Origin: Acidithiobacillus sp. YTS05
GTDB taxonomy: Bacteria; Pseudomonadota; Gammaproteobacteria; Acidithiobacillales; Acidithiobacillaceae
Reading direction: 5' to 3'
Length of the DNA stretch: 64,000 bases
Assembly: GCF_024396695.1 (NCBI RefSeq)
Contig: NZ_CP094359.1
Location: 620,001 to 684,000, forward strand
The notes under the pieces are model-generated. The model did not search any database and was not told where the DNA came from. It saw only the letters and a list, made by a program, of their open reading frames with translations. This document shows positions 45,642-54,569 of the stretch, in pieces. Position 1 is the stretch's first letter; each line of letters begins with the position of its first letter. Both the position numbers and the translations under genes were made by a program.

Positions 45642-46703
45642 ATGGATATCACTGGGCGCTTGCAGGAGCAGGTCCAGGATGCCTATGCCGCCCAGCGCCC
45701 ACTGCGTATTCGTGCAGGTACTACCAAGTCTTTTTATGGTCGTCCGGTAGACGCCGACGCCGAACTCGATCTGCGCGAACATAGCGGGATTGTCGATTAC
45801 CAACCGGCGGAGCTTTATGTGACGGTGCGCGCCGGAACTCGGTTGCGCGAACTGCAGGAAACCCTTGCCGGGCAGAGTCAGACCTTGGCCTTTGAGCCGC
45901 CCTGTCATGGCGAAGACTCTACCATTGGTGGGGTTGTCGCCTGCGGCTTTTCCGGCCCGGCGCGGCCCTACGCCGGTTCCGCGCGCGACCACCTGCTGGG
46001 GGTACGAATCCTGGATGGACGCGGGCAAGACCTGCGCTTTGGCGGGCACGTCATGAAGAACGTGGCGGGCTACGATCTCTCGCGACTGATGGTGGGCGCC
46101 CAGGGTAGCCTTGGGGTATTGCTCGAACTCAGTCTCAAGGTCTTGCCCCTCCCGGCGCGGCACATGACCTTCGTGCAGGAACGCCAAATGGCCGCGGCAA
46201 TCAAAGAACTGCAGCGTTGGGAGGCCCAGCCGGTCCCCTTGAGCGCCTCTGCCTGGATGGACGGGCAACTCTATCTGCGCTTTTCTGGCGCGGAGTCCGT
46301 CCTTGCCGGTCTACGTGCGTGCGTGGACGGAGATCTTTTCCTACCTGACGAAGCCACTCGTTTCTGGGCGCAGCTACGGGATCAACAACTTCCCTTTTTT
46401 GCTTCTGGGTCACCCCTGTGGCGTCTGGCGCTGCCAACCGGCACTCAGCCCGTACTGTCGGAATTGCCGCAAGTGTTGGAGTGGGGTGGCAGTATCCGTT
46501 GGCTGCGCGGCGATGCCAGTGCAGAAGAGATCCGCGCGCAGACGGCCAGTCGAAATGGCTATGCCATTCAGTATCGGGGCGAATCAAACTCGCAGCCCTT
46601 TCCTCCACTGCCTGAGCCTCTGCGCACCTTGCACGGACGCGTCAAAGACGCCATGGATCCCCGGCACATTCTCAATCCCGGCCGCCTCTATACGGATTTG
46701 TGA
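45642..46703 (+). CDS. glcE: Glycolate oxidase subunit GlcE (FAD-binding)
   Basis: The 353-residue subunit has a GlcD-like but shorter FAD-binding domain (IRAGTTKSFYGRPVDADAELD; GGVVACGFSGPARPYAGSARDHLLGVRILDGRG; VMKNVAGYDLSRLMVGAQGSLGVL). One base separates it from glcD. Confidence 0.92.
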   Translation: MDITGRLQEQVQDAYAAQRPLRIRAGTTKSFYGRPVDADAELDLREHSGIVDYQPAELYVTVRAGTRLRELQETLAGQSQTLAFEPPCHGEDSTIGGVVACGFSGPARPYAGSARDHLLGVRILDGRGQDLRFGGHVMKNVAGYDLSRLMVGAQGSLGVLLELSLKVLPLPARHMTFVQERQMAAAIKELQRWEAQPVPLSASAWMDGQLYLRFSGAESVLAGLRACVDGDLFLPDEATRFWAQLRDQQLPFFASGSPLWRLALPTGTQPVLSELPQVLEWGGSIRWLRGDASAEEIRAQTASRNGYAIQYRGESNSQPFPPLPEPLRTLHGRVKDAMDPRHILNPGRLYTDL

Positions 46704-46711
46704 GGTGAAAA

Positions 46712-47977
46712 ATGCAATGTGAGATCGCCCCGAATTTCCACAATGACGAGGATATGGCCGAGGCCGAGGCGATTTTGCGTAGCTGCGTACATTGCGGTTT
46801 CTGCACGGCTACCTGTCCCACCTATCAGATCCTGGGCGACGAGCTCGATGGGCCGCGCGGGCGCATCTATCTCATCAAGGAGTTTCTGGCAGGGGCGCCG
46901 ACGAGCAGTGAAAGCCTGACCCATCTGGATCGCTGTTTGCTCTGTCGCGCCTGCGAAACGACCTGTCCCTCCGGTGTGCGTTACGCGCGCCTGGTGGAGA
47001 TTGGCCGCCGCAATCTGGAGCCGCATCTCGGTCGACCGGCAAGCGAGCGCCTGCAACGCGCGTTGTTGCGTAGCATCATCCCATATCCACAACGCCTGCG
47101 CCCACTCTTGCAGATCGCGCAATGTGTCAAGGTGGTGCTGCGAGAGGACTGGGCGCGGCAGATTCCGGACTGCCCAGCGCCGACTGCCGCATCGGAACTC
47201 GAAGGTTCCAAGCAGCCTCGGGTGCTGTTGCTGGCAGGTTGCGTGCAAAGTGTCAGCACGCCGGCCACCAATCTGGCGTTGCAGAAGATTCTCGATTACC
47301 TGCAAATTCCCTGGCGGGTTCCCGCCACGGCCGGTTGCTGTGGTGCCCTTAGCCTGCATTTGAGTGCGGAAGAGGAGGCACTCGGCTTCATGCGGCGTAA
47401 TATCGACGCCTGGTGGCCCTGGATAGAGCAGGGCGCGCAGGCCATTCTCGTGAGTGCCAGTGGCTGTGGGGCAATGGTCAAGGAATATGGCCAAGCGTTG
47501 CAGCATGATCCCGCCTACGCCGAAAAGGCCCGGCGCATTGCCGAATTGGCTCGTGATCCCGGCGAGTGGCTGCTCGAAGAAAAATTTGAATTTCCCAGCT
47601 TTGCTCCCAGCCAGAGGAAGGTAGCCTTTCATTCTCCCTGCTCGTTGCAGCATGCCCAGAGACTATCTGGAAAAATTGAAATTCTGTTGCAGCGCGTTGG
47701 CTATGATCTGGTACCGGTGGCGGACGCCCACCTCTGTTGTGGTTCGGCTGGCAGTTACTCCCTGTTGCAGCCCGACCTCGCAAAGGAGTTGCGCGAGCGC
47801 AAATTGTCCTGCCTGGAGGCAAAAGCGCCCGATTGCATTGCCACCGCCAATGTGGGTTGTCAGCTGCACTTACAGCAAGAGGCAGGTGTGCCCGTGCGGC
47901 ACTGGCTAGAACTGTTGGCCGACGCCTTACCCGAAACGTTGCGCGCTGGTGAGAGACAGTCGCCCACCCAAGCATAG
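46712..47977 (+). CDS. glcF: Glycolate oxidase iron-sulfur subunit GlcF
   Basis: The 421-residue protein has two ferredoxin-type clusters (CVHCGFCTATCP and CLLCRACETTCP) and two CCG domains (LLAGCVQS...GCCGALSLH and CSLQH...LCCGSAGSY). It carries electrons from GlcD/E to the membrane. Its last 51 bases overlap the convergent glycerate-kinase gene. Confidence 0.93.
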   Translation: MQCEIAPNFHNDEDMAEAEAILRSCVHCGFCTATCPTYQILGDELDGPRGRIYLIKEFLAGAPTSSESLTHLDRCLLCRACETTCPSGVRYARLVEIGRRNLEPHLGRPASERLQRALLRSIIPYPQRLRPLLQIAQCVKVVLREDWARQIPDCPAPTAASELEGSKQPRVLLLAGCVQSVSTPATNLALQKILDYLQIPWRVPATAGCCGALSLHLSAEEEALGFMRRNIDAWWPWIEQGAQAILVSASGCGAMVKEYGQALQHDPAYAEKARRIAELARDPGEWLLEEKFEFPSFAPSQRKVAFHSPCSLQHAQRLSGKIEILLQRVGYDLVPVADAHLCCGSAGSYSLLQPDLAKELRERKLSCLEAKAPDCIATANVGCQLHLQQEAGVPVRHWLELLADALPETLRAGERQSPTQA

Positions 47978-49093
47978 CAGTGCCGCTGTATTCCGCGCTG
48001 TCTCGCGCAAGTGATCGGCTCCCTCCCGGAATAGCTCGGTCTCTTCTCCCAGGCTAGGGAGACTGGTCAGGACGACGTCGATCCCGATCTCGCGCAAGGC
48101 GTCGGTATCGCCGGAGCGGGATCCGGCCAGGACAATCAGCGGCTTCCCCAGACGCTGGCAGCGTTTGGCGATACCGGCAATCGTCTTACCGTGGGTAGTC
48201 TGGGCATCGATGCGGCCTTCCCCGGTGAGGATCAAGTCGGCGGCGCGGATCTTTTCGTCGAGATTGATGAGATCGGCAATGCTGTCGATGCCAGGGCGCA
48301 ATCGGGCACCCAGAAAGGCGAGGCAGGCGGCACCCACGCCACCGGCGGCACCGCTGCCCGGAATGTGACGGATGTCCCGGCCGATACTGTGCTCAATGCA
48401 GTGCGCGAAATTTTTCATACCGCTTTCCAGCACTTCAATCGCAATCTGGTCGGCTCCCTTTTGTGGACCGAACATCCGCGTCGCGCCGGAGTCTCCCAGC
48501 AGGGGGTTGTCGACGTCGCAGATAATCTCTACGCCGCAGTTCTGCAAACGTTCGTCGAGACGCCCAGCGTCGATGGAACGCACCTGCGCCAGGGCGGCAC
48601 CGCATGGGGACAGGACTTGCCCATCGCTATCGTAGAAGCGAATTCCCAAGGCCGCGAGCAGGCCCATGCCGCCATCATTGCTTGCGCTTCCTCCAATGCC
48701 CATCACGATTTTTTGACAACCATGATCGAGCGCGGCACGAATCATCTCGCCGGTGCCTGTGCTTGCGGTGCGCAACGGATCTCTCTCCTTGGCATCCAAA
48801 AGCAGCAGGCCGCTGGCGCGCGCCATCTCGATGATGGCGGTGTGACCACCGTCGACGATACCAATGTATGCTTGGATCTCGCGACCAAGTGGATCGTGCA
48901 CTACGGTCGCGACCCGTGTTCCCGGTAGTACCTGCAAAAGCAGGTCCAGGGTACCCTCGCCGCCGTCGGCAAGAGGCAAGCGCTGATATTGCCAGTCGGG
49001 GAATACGGCAGCAAAACCCGCTTGCATGGCGCTAGCGGCCTCGCCTGCAGTCAGACTACCCTTGAAATGGTCGGGGACGATCAGCACCTGCAT
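47927..49093 (-). CDS. glxK: Glycerate kinase (GlxK/GarK type, 2-phosphoglycerate forming)
   Basis: The 388-residue type-I glycerate kinase starts MQVLIVPDHFKGSLTAGEAA and carries LPLADGGEGT, GIGGSASNDGGMGLLAALG and ILTGEGRIDAQT. It phosphorylates D-glycerate with ATP to 2-phosphoglycerate. Position opposite glcF points to glycolate/glycerate metabolism. No glyoxylate carboligase or tartronate-semialdehyde reductase gene lies in the window. Confidence 0.92.
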   Translation of the reverse strand: MQVLIVPDHFKGSLTAGEAASAMQAGFAAVFPDWQYQRLPLADGGEGTLDLLLQVLPGTRVATVVHDPLGREIQAYIGIVDGGHTAIIEMARASGLLLLDAKERDPLRTASTGTGEMIRAALDHGCQKIVMGIGGSASNDGGMGLLAALGIRFYDSDGQVLSPCGAALAQVRSIDAGRLDERLQNCGVEIICDVDNPLLGDSGATRMFGPQKGADQIAIEVLESGMKNFAHCIEHSIGRDIRHIPGSGAAGGVGAACLAFLGARLRPGIDSIADLINLDEKIRAADLILTGEGRIDAQTTHGKTIAGIAKRCQRLGKPLIVLAGSRSGDTDALREIGIDVVLTSLPSLGEETELFREGADHLRETARNTAALLCLGGRLSLTSAQRFG

Positions 49094-49365
49094 GATGTTT
49101 CCGTTGATGAGGCAGACATATTACCTTGCTAGTGTAGCGCAGGTGCCCTATCGAAGAGGGGATGGTTGGTCTGCAGTGGCTACGAATCCTTGCAAGCCGA
49201 GGCCGAATGACCCAACACGGAATGGACGGTTGTGCAGCGGAGCAGACTTTGACATCCGTATCAGAAAAACTTATTATCAAGGGACTAAAGTGCTTAGAGA
49301 TAAGGGCGGCTCAGAATGTCATGCTACGTAGTGGAGCGTTACGCTAAAGCGGAAGGGCAGTAGGC
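49094..49365. other. Intergenic region before the cassette-like gene
   Basis: This 272-base stretch has no convincing coding frame, tRNA, terminator or integrase-site signature. An ACCCAAC at 49210-49216 and GTTACGC at 49338-49344 loosely recall attC end motifs, but the flanking arms are not complementary. Confidence 0.4.
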
Positions 49366-49596
49366 GTGGCAACGGTTACAAAAATCACGCATCAGGCGCT
49401 TGAGCGGGAATCAGCCCATTCTGAGGTTGAATGCACATACGACGTCATCACAGACAAGGAAGGCCACCGTTTTCTCCAATTAGATACTTATGGTTCCAAA
49501 GGGCGCCAATTAAAGGGAAAAAAGAGCCAAAGCATTCGGCTTTCTCAGGCAGCTATTGATGAGATTAAGGCAATTATTAAAGAGCATAAATTGTGA
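49366..49596 (+). CDS. Small conserved hypothetical protein in an integron-like cassette
   Basis: A 76-residue basic protein starting with GTG: SEVECTYDVITDKEGHRFLQLDTYGSKGRQL then KKSQSIRLSQAAIDEIKAII. I recall similar small proteins in accessory regions, sometimes mislabelled methionyl-tRNA formyltransferase; function is unknown. It is followed 21 bases later by an attC site, the normal layout of a gene cassette. Confidence 0.65.
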   Translation: MATVTKITHQALERESAHSEVECTYDVITDKEGHRFLQLDTYGSKGRQLKGKKSQSIRLSQAAIDEIKAIIKEHKL

Positions 49597-49617
49597 GTCG
49601 CTGATTTCCAACCTTGT

Positions 49618-49683
49618 GCTCAACCCGGACGCCCTACATGCCGCTTCGCGGCATTCCGGTCGCCGGTTAGCTCCGGGTTAGGC
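49618..49683 (+). repeat. Integron attC recombination site
   Basis: The 66-bp element begins GCTCAAC (fits RYYYAAC) and ends GTTAGGC (fits GTTRRRY). The outer arms GCTCAACCCGGA and TCCGGGTTAGGC are complementary at 10 of 12 positions. The centre is a perfect hairpin ATGCCGC-TTC-GCGGCAT like that of classical attC sites. Recombination would occur between G49677 and T49678. No integrase gene or attI lies in the window. Confidence 0.8.
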
Positions 49684-49706
49684 GTCACAACAGATACGGG
49701 AGTTCT

Positions 49707-50165
49707 ATGAAGCTAGCAGAAGCCCTTGTCATCCGTGCGGATACTCAGAAGCAGCTAGAGCAGCTTAAATACCGAATGCTTCGCAACGTGAAGGTTCAGG
49801 ATGGTGAAAAGCCGGCGGAGAATCCCATCAAGCTAATTGCCGAATACGAGGCAGCAGCGGCGGAGCTGGGCCGATTGATACGGCAGATCAATATCACCAA
49901 CTCGAGAGCAACAGTCCTTGGACGTACCATGACGCAAGCGCTCGCAGAGCGTGACGTGTTGAAGCAGAGACAGGCGATGTATCGAGATCTTGCGGAAGCC
50001 GCCACCGTCACTCAGTCAGTGAGCTTTCGATCCGAGATTCGATTCAGGAGCTTCGTATCTGTCCCGGAGATTCAGAAGAAGGCTGATATGGCGGCAAAGG
50101 AACTGCGAGAACTCGACGCACGAATCCAGGAGGCAAATTGGCGGATTGATCTCTTAGATTACTGA
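49707..50165 (+). CDS. DIP1984-family protein
   Basis: The 152-residue, coiled-coil-rich protein starts MKLAEALVIRADTQKQLEQLKYRMLRNVKVQDGEKP and contains ELIRQINITNSR-like and RELDARIQEANW motifs that match the DIP1984 family (function unknown). The start lies 24 bases after the attC exchange point with a GGGAG site, as in cassette genes, but no second attC was found after it. Confidence 0.75.
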   Translation: MKLAEALVIRADTQKQLEQLKYRMLRNVKVQDGEKPAENPIKLIAEYEAAAAELGRLIRQINITNSRATVLGRTMTQALAERDVLKQRQAMYRDLAEAATVTQSVSFRSEIRFRSFVSVPEIQKKADMAAKELRELDARIQEANWRIDLLDY

Positions 50166-50540
50166 GATGCTGGTAGCCAGTATTGGAGGGCGAGCGCTAC
50201 CCCACCGGCGGGGAAATGCCGGAAGGGTTGGCGCTGGGGCGGCGCCGCGCGGGTTCGACTCTCGCAAAAGTTACAGAGATGCCCAGGAAGCTCACATTAG
50301 CACGGTGTACTATCAACGTTCACGACCGAGTGCTGACTTCAAGACTGGTGAGGGCGGGTAAGGGGAATCGGCGCGGCTCCGTCGCGCTGTGCGTCTCACC
50401 TCAGATGGCTACGTCGATGATGTCTATCCATCCATTCAAGGCCGGCGGCCTCGAAGCCGCTTAATTCAAACCTGAATAAATCCCAAAGTTGGGGTTGAAT
50501 GATCTCCCAGTTCTTGCTTTCTCTTGGCCTTTGCCGCTAT
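50166..50540. other. Unassigned region between DIP1984 gene and thiC leader
   Basis: No supported gene. Short open frames here have poor coding character. A T-arm-like GCGGGTTCGACTCTCGC at 50257-50273 has no matching acceptor stem, so it is not a tRNA. ATTCAAACC near 50465 and GGTTGAAT near 50492 could form a weak hairpin without a T-run. Confidence 0.4.
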
Positions 50541-50555
50541 TCTCAAGGCTTAGAG

Positions 50556-52529
<1,974 letters not shown>

Positions 52530-52537
52530 GCCTTGGC

Positions 52538-52999
52538 TCAGAGATACACGCCGAGCACCCCCACAAAGGTCAGGATGAGGGCAAGGGCGGCAAGGAAACG
52601 GGCGAAGAGCCCGTAACCGCGCAGCGCCTTCGCCGCTGCTGCCCAATACTGCCCATCCAGGGCGCGGCGCAGACGCTTCATCGGCGCAAAGGCGAGGTGA
52701 AAGGCGCCGAGGGCGGCAATCGTCCCCAACACCACCATGATCCACACCGCCACCCCGAGGCTGCCAAAACCGCCGATGCTGCTCACCATGGCGTAACCGC
52801 TCAGCAGCAGGAGCAGAGCAGCGAAGATTCCCCCGAAAGAGAAGGCCTGGATGGCTTGCGCAAGCGAGTGCCAGGACTGGGGCGTATGCTCCAGGCGCAG
52901 CCAGCGCGGCAGTAGGTAAAAACCGAGGAACACCAGCCCGCCGATCCAGTAGAACAGCGCAACCAAGTGAAAAAACTGCCAGATGGCAAATTGAGGCAT
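52538..52999 (-). CDS. Four-helix membrane protein, CopD/DUF-like
   Basis: The 153-residue protein has four hydrophobic helices (about 8-28, 48-70, 80-102, 125-150) and an N-terminal WQFFHLVALFYWIGGLVFLGF that resembles CopD-type and related haem-binding-like membrane proteins. GGAGG precedes the ATG at 52999. It lies on the same strand as the cyd operon but just after a strong terminator, so its expression depends on read-through or anti-termination. Function unassigned. Confidence 0.65.
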   Translation of the reverse strand: MPQFAIWQFFHLVALFYWIGGLVFLGFYLLPRWLRLEHTPQSWHSLAQAIQAFSFGGIFAALLLLLSGYAMVSSIGGFGSLGVAVWIMVVLGTIAALGAFHLAFAPMKRLRRALDGQYWAAAAKALRGYGLFARFLAALALILTFVGVLGVYL

Positions 53000-53011
53000 G
53001 ATTTCCTCCAA

Positions 53012-53036
53012 TAAAAAAAGGGGCCCGAAGGCCCCA
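53012..53036 (-). terminator. Intrinsic terminator of the cyd operon
   Basis: On the minus strand a GGGGCCTTCGGGCCCC hairpin is followed by seven T residues, 28 bases after the last small cyd gene. The ribosome-binding site for the gene at 52538-52999 begins almost at once after it. Confidence 0.9.
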
Positions 53037-53063
53037 AGGATACGCTACCGATGGAACTCGTGA

Positions 53064-53165
53064 CTACTTGAAGCGCTTGCGGGTATAGAGATACATGATC
53101 CCGGCAATGCTCAGGTAGATCAATGGCAAAAAGAAGATAAAGTCTTCCAGATCCGTGTAATGCAT
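53064..53165 (-). CDS. 33-residue CydX/CydS-like membrane peptide
   Basis: Translating the minus strand from ATG at 53165 gives a 33-residue peptide: an acidic N-terminus (MHYTDLEDF), one hydrophobic helix (about residues 9-26) and a basic C-terminus (YTRKRFK). AGGAGG sits six bases before the ATG. Position at the end of the cydAB operon, nine bases after the previous gene, and size match small subunits of bd oxidases that stabilise the haems, though the sequence is not that of E. coli CydX. Confidence 0.75.
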   Translation of the reverse strand: MHYTDLEDFIFFLPLIYLSIAGIMYLYTRKRFK

Positions 53166-53174
53166 GGTCGCCTC

Positions 53175-53378
53175 CTAGCGTGAAGAGATGCCTTTCTGAT
53201 TCAGCTCTTCATCCTGGCGGTCGAACATCGCTGCGCCAGAAGCGGAAATCAGAACGATCATCGTGGTACCTACCAGCCAAGCAAAGTACCAGGGGCCATA
53301 GTCGCCGGTAATCACCGCCAGAAACAGAGCGAAGGCGAGAATTACGAAACCGGTAATAAATGTCAGCAAGCCTTTCAT
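53175..53378 (-). CDS. 67-residue two-helix membrane protein of the cyd operon
   Basis: The protein has two hydrophobic helices (about 4-23 and 31-50) and a charged tail (FDRQDEELNQKGISSR). GGAGG precedes the ATG. It lies 12 bases after cydB. It may be a second accessory subunit or assembly factor; it is shorter than YbgE and I see no clear match. Confidence 0.65.
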   Translation of the reverse strand: MKGLLTFITGFVILAFALFLAVITGDYGPWYFAWLVGTTMIVLISASGAAMFDRQDEELNQKGISSR

Positions 53379-53390
53379 GTTGGCCTCCTA

Positions 53391-54524
53391 TCAGTACGCG
53401 TGGTCGTCACTGGCGGCAGGTGCCTTGACCTTGCCGCGCATGACATTGAAGCACCAGGTGGTGTACGCCAGGATCGTGGGGACGAAGATTGCGGTGAAGA
53501 TCGTCATCCAGATCAGGTTGTACTGACTACCCGTACCATTCCAGACGGTGATGCTCTGCGCCGGGTTGTCGCTGGAGGGCATGAGGAAGGGGAACATCGA
53601 GATGCCTACCGTACCCAGGATGCTGATCCAGGAAATGGCGCCCAACCACCAGGCCAAGCCAGCCTTCTGCGCCCGCATGGCAAAAGAGCCCGCCAGCATG
53701 GCCAGGATGCCGATCAAGGGAACGAGCCACAGGATCGGCGCACTGTGGTAGTTGTTGAGCCAGGCCCCTGCCTCGCGGGTTACGTTCTGCGCTGCCGAGA
53801 TATTGGCAGGCATGCTCGGGTCCGCATCATGCAGCACATAGCCAGTCTTGGCAGAGATCCAGATGCCGCCGACGACGAAAAGGATGGCACTCAACACGCC
53901 CGCCACCGAGCCGATTTTCTTGGCACGGCTGTAGATCGGGTCGACACCACGAATCATCAGCATGGCAGAGCCCTGATAGATGGCCATACTCAGGGCCAGC
54001 ACACCGGAGAGGATTGCGAAGGGATTCAGCAGGTACCAGATGAAGGACTCGGTCTGGTAGTACTGGCCATCCCAGCCAAAGTGGAATCCGACGCCCTCGA
54101 GGATATTCCCGATGGCCGCGCCGTAGATGATCATGGGCAGGGCCCCGGAAATCAGGAAAACCCAGTCCCAGGTGGCGCGCCATTTCTCGGTGGGAACCTT
54201 GGAGCGATACTCAAAGGCTACCGGGCGCATGATCATGCTGAACAGCAGCAGAATCATGACGATGTAAAAGACCGAAAAGGAAGTGGCATAGAGGCTGGGG
54301 AAGGCCGCAAAAATGGCGCCACCACCCAGGATGAACCAGACCTGATTGCCGTCCCAGTGCGGCCCGACGATGTTCAGGGCCTCACGCCGCTCGCCATCGG
54401 TTTTGCCGACAAAGCGCATCAGCGCGCCGACACCCATATCCATACCCACCATGATGGCCAAGCCCATGAGCAGAACGCCCAGGAGTAACCACCACAAGAC
54501 TTTCAGAAAAACATATGCATCCAT
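53391..54524 (-). CDS. cydB: Cytochrome bd ubiquinol oxidase subunit II
   Basis: The 377-residue, nine-helix subunit begins MDAYVFLKVLWWLLLGVLLMGLAIMVGMDMGVGAL and carries the GPHWDGNQVWFILGGGAIFAAFP block typical of CydB. AGGAG lies before the chosen ATG; an upstream in-frame start would add 13 polar residues. It follows cydA by 45 bases. Confidence 0.95.
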   Translation of the reverse strand: MDAYVFLKVLWWLLLGVLLMGLAIMVGMDMGVGALMRFVGKTDGERREALNIVGPHWDGNQVWFILGGGAIFAAFPSLYATSFSVFYIVMILLLFSMIMRPVAFEYRSKVPTEKWRATWDWVFLISGALPMIIYGAAIGNILEGVGFHFGWDGQYYQTESFIWYLLNPFAILSGVLALSMAIYQGSAMLMIRGVDPIYSRAKKIGSVAGVLSAILFVVGGIWISAKTGYVLHDADPSMPANISAAQNVTREAGAWLNNYHSAPILWLVPLIGILAMLAGSFAMRAQKAGLAWWLGAISWISILGTVGISMFPFLMPSSDNPAQSITVWNGTGSQYNLIWMTIFTAIFVPTILAYTTWCFNVMRGKVKAPAASDDHAY

Positions 54525-54569
54525 TGTCTGCTCCTTGTGCGGCGAGGCGCGGGGCCTCGCCAATGCTGC

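Noticed and set aside
49210..49344. Possible second attC upstream of the gene at 49366
   Set aside because: ACCCAAC and GTTACGC loosely resemble the two ends, but the arms are not complementary and GTTACGC departs from GTTRRRY.
50257..50273. T-arm-like sequence suggesting a tRNA after the DIP1984 gene
   Set aside because: No complementary acceptor stem, D-arm or anticodon arm could be found in the flanking sequence.
50183..50464. 93-codon frame before the thiC leader
   Set aside because: Poor codon character, no ribosome-binding site and no recognisable domain; treated as non-coding.
53400..54488. Long plus-strand frame opposite cydB
   Set aside because: Asp/Gly/His/Gln-rich composition typical of an antisense reading of a membrane-protein gene; cydB on the other strand is unmistakable.
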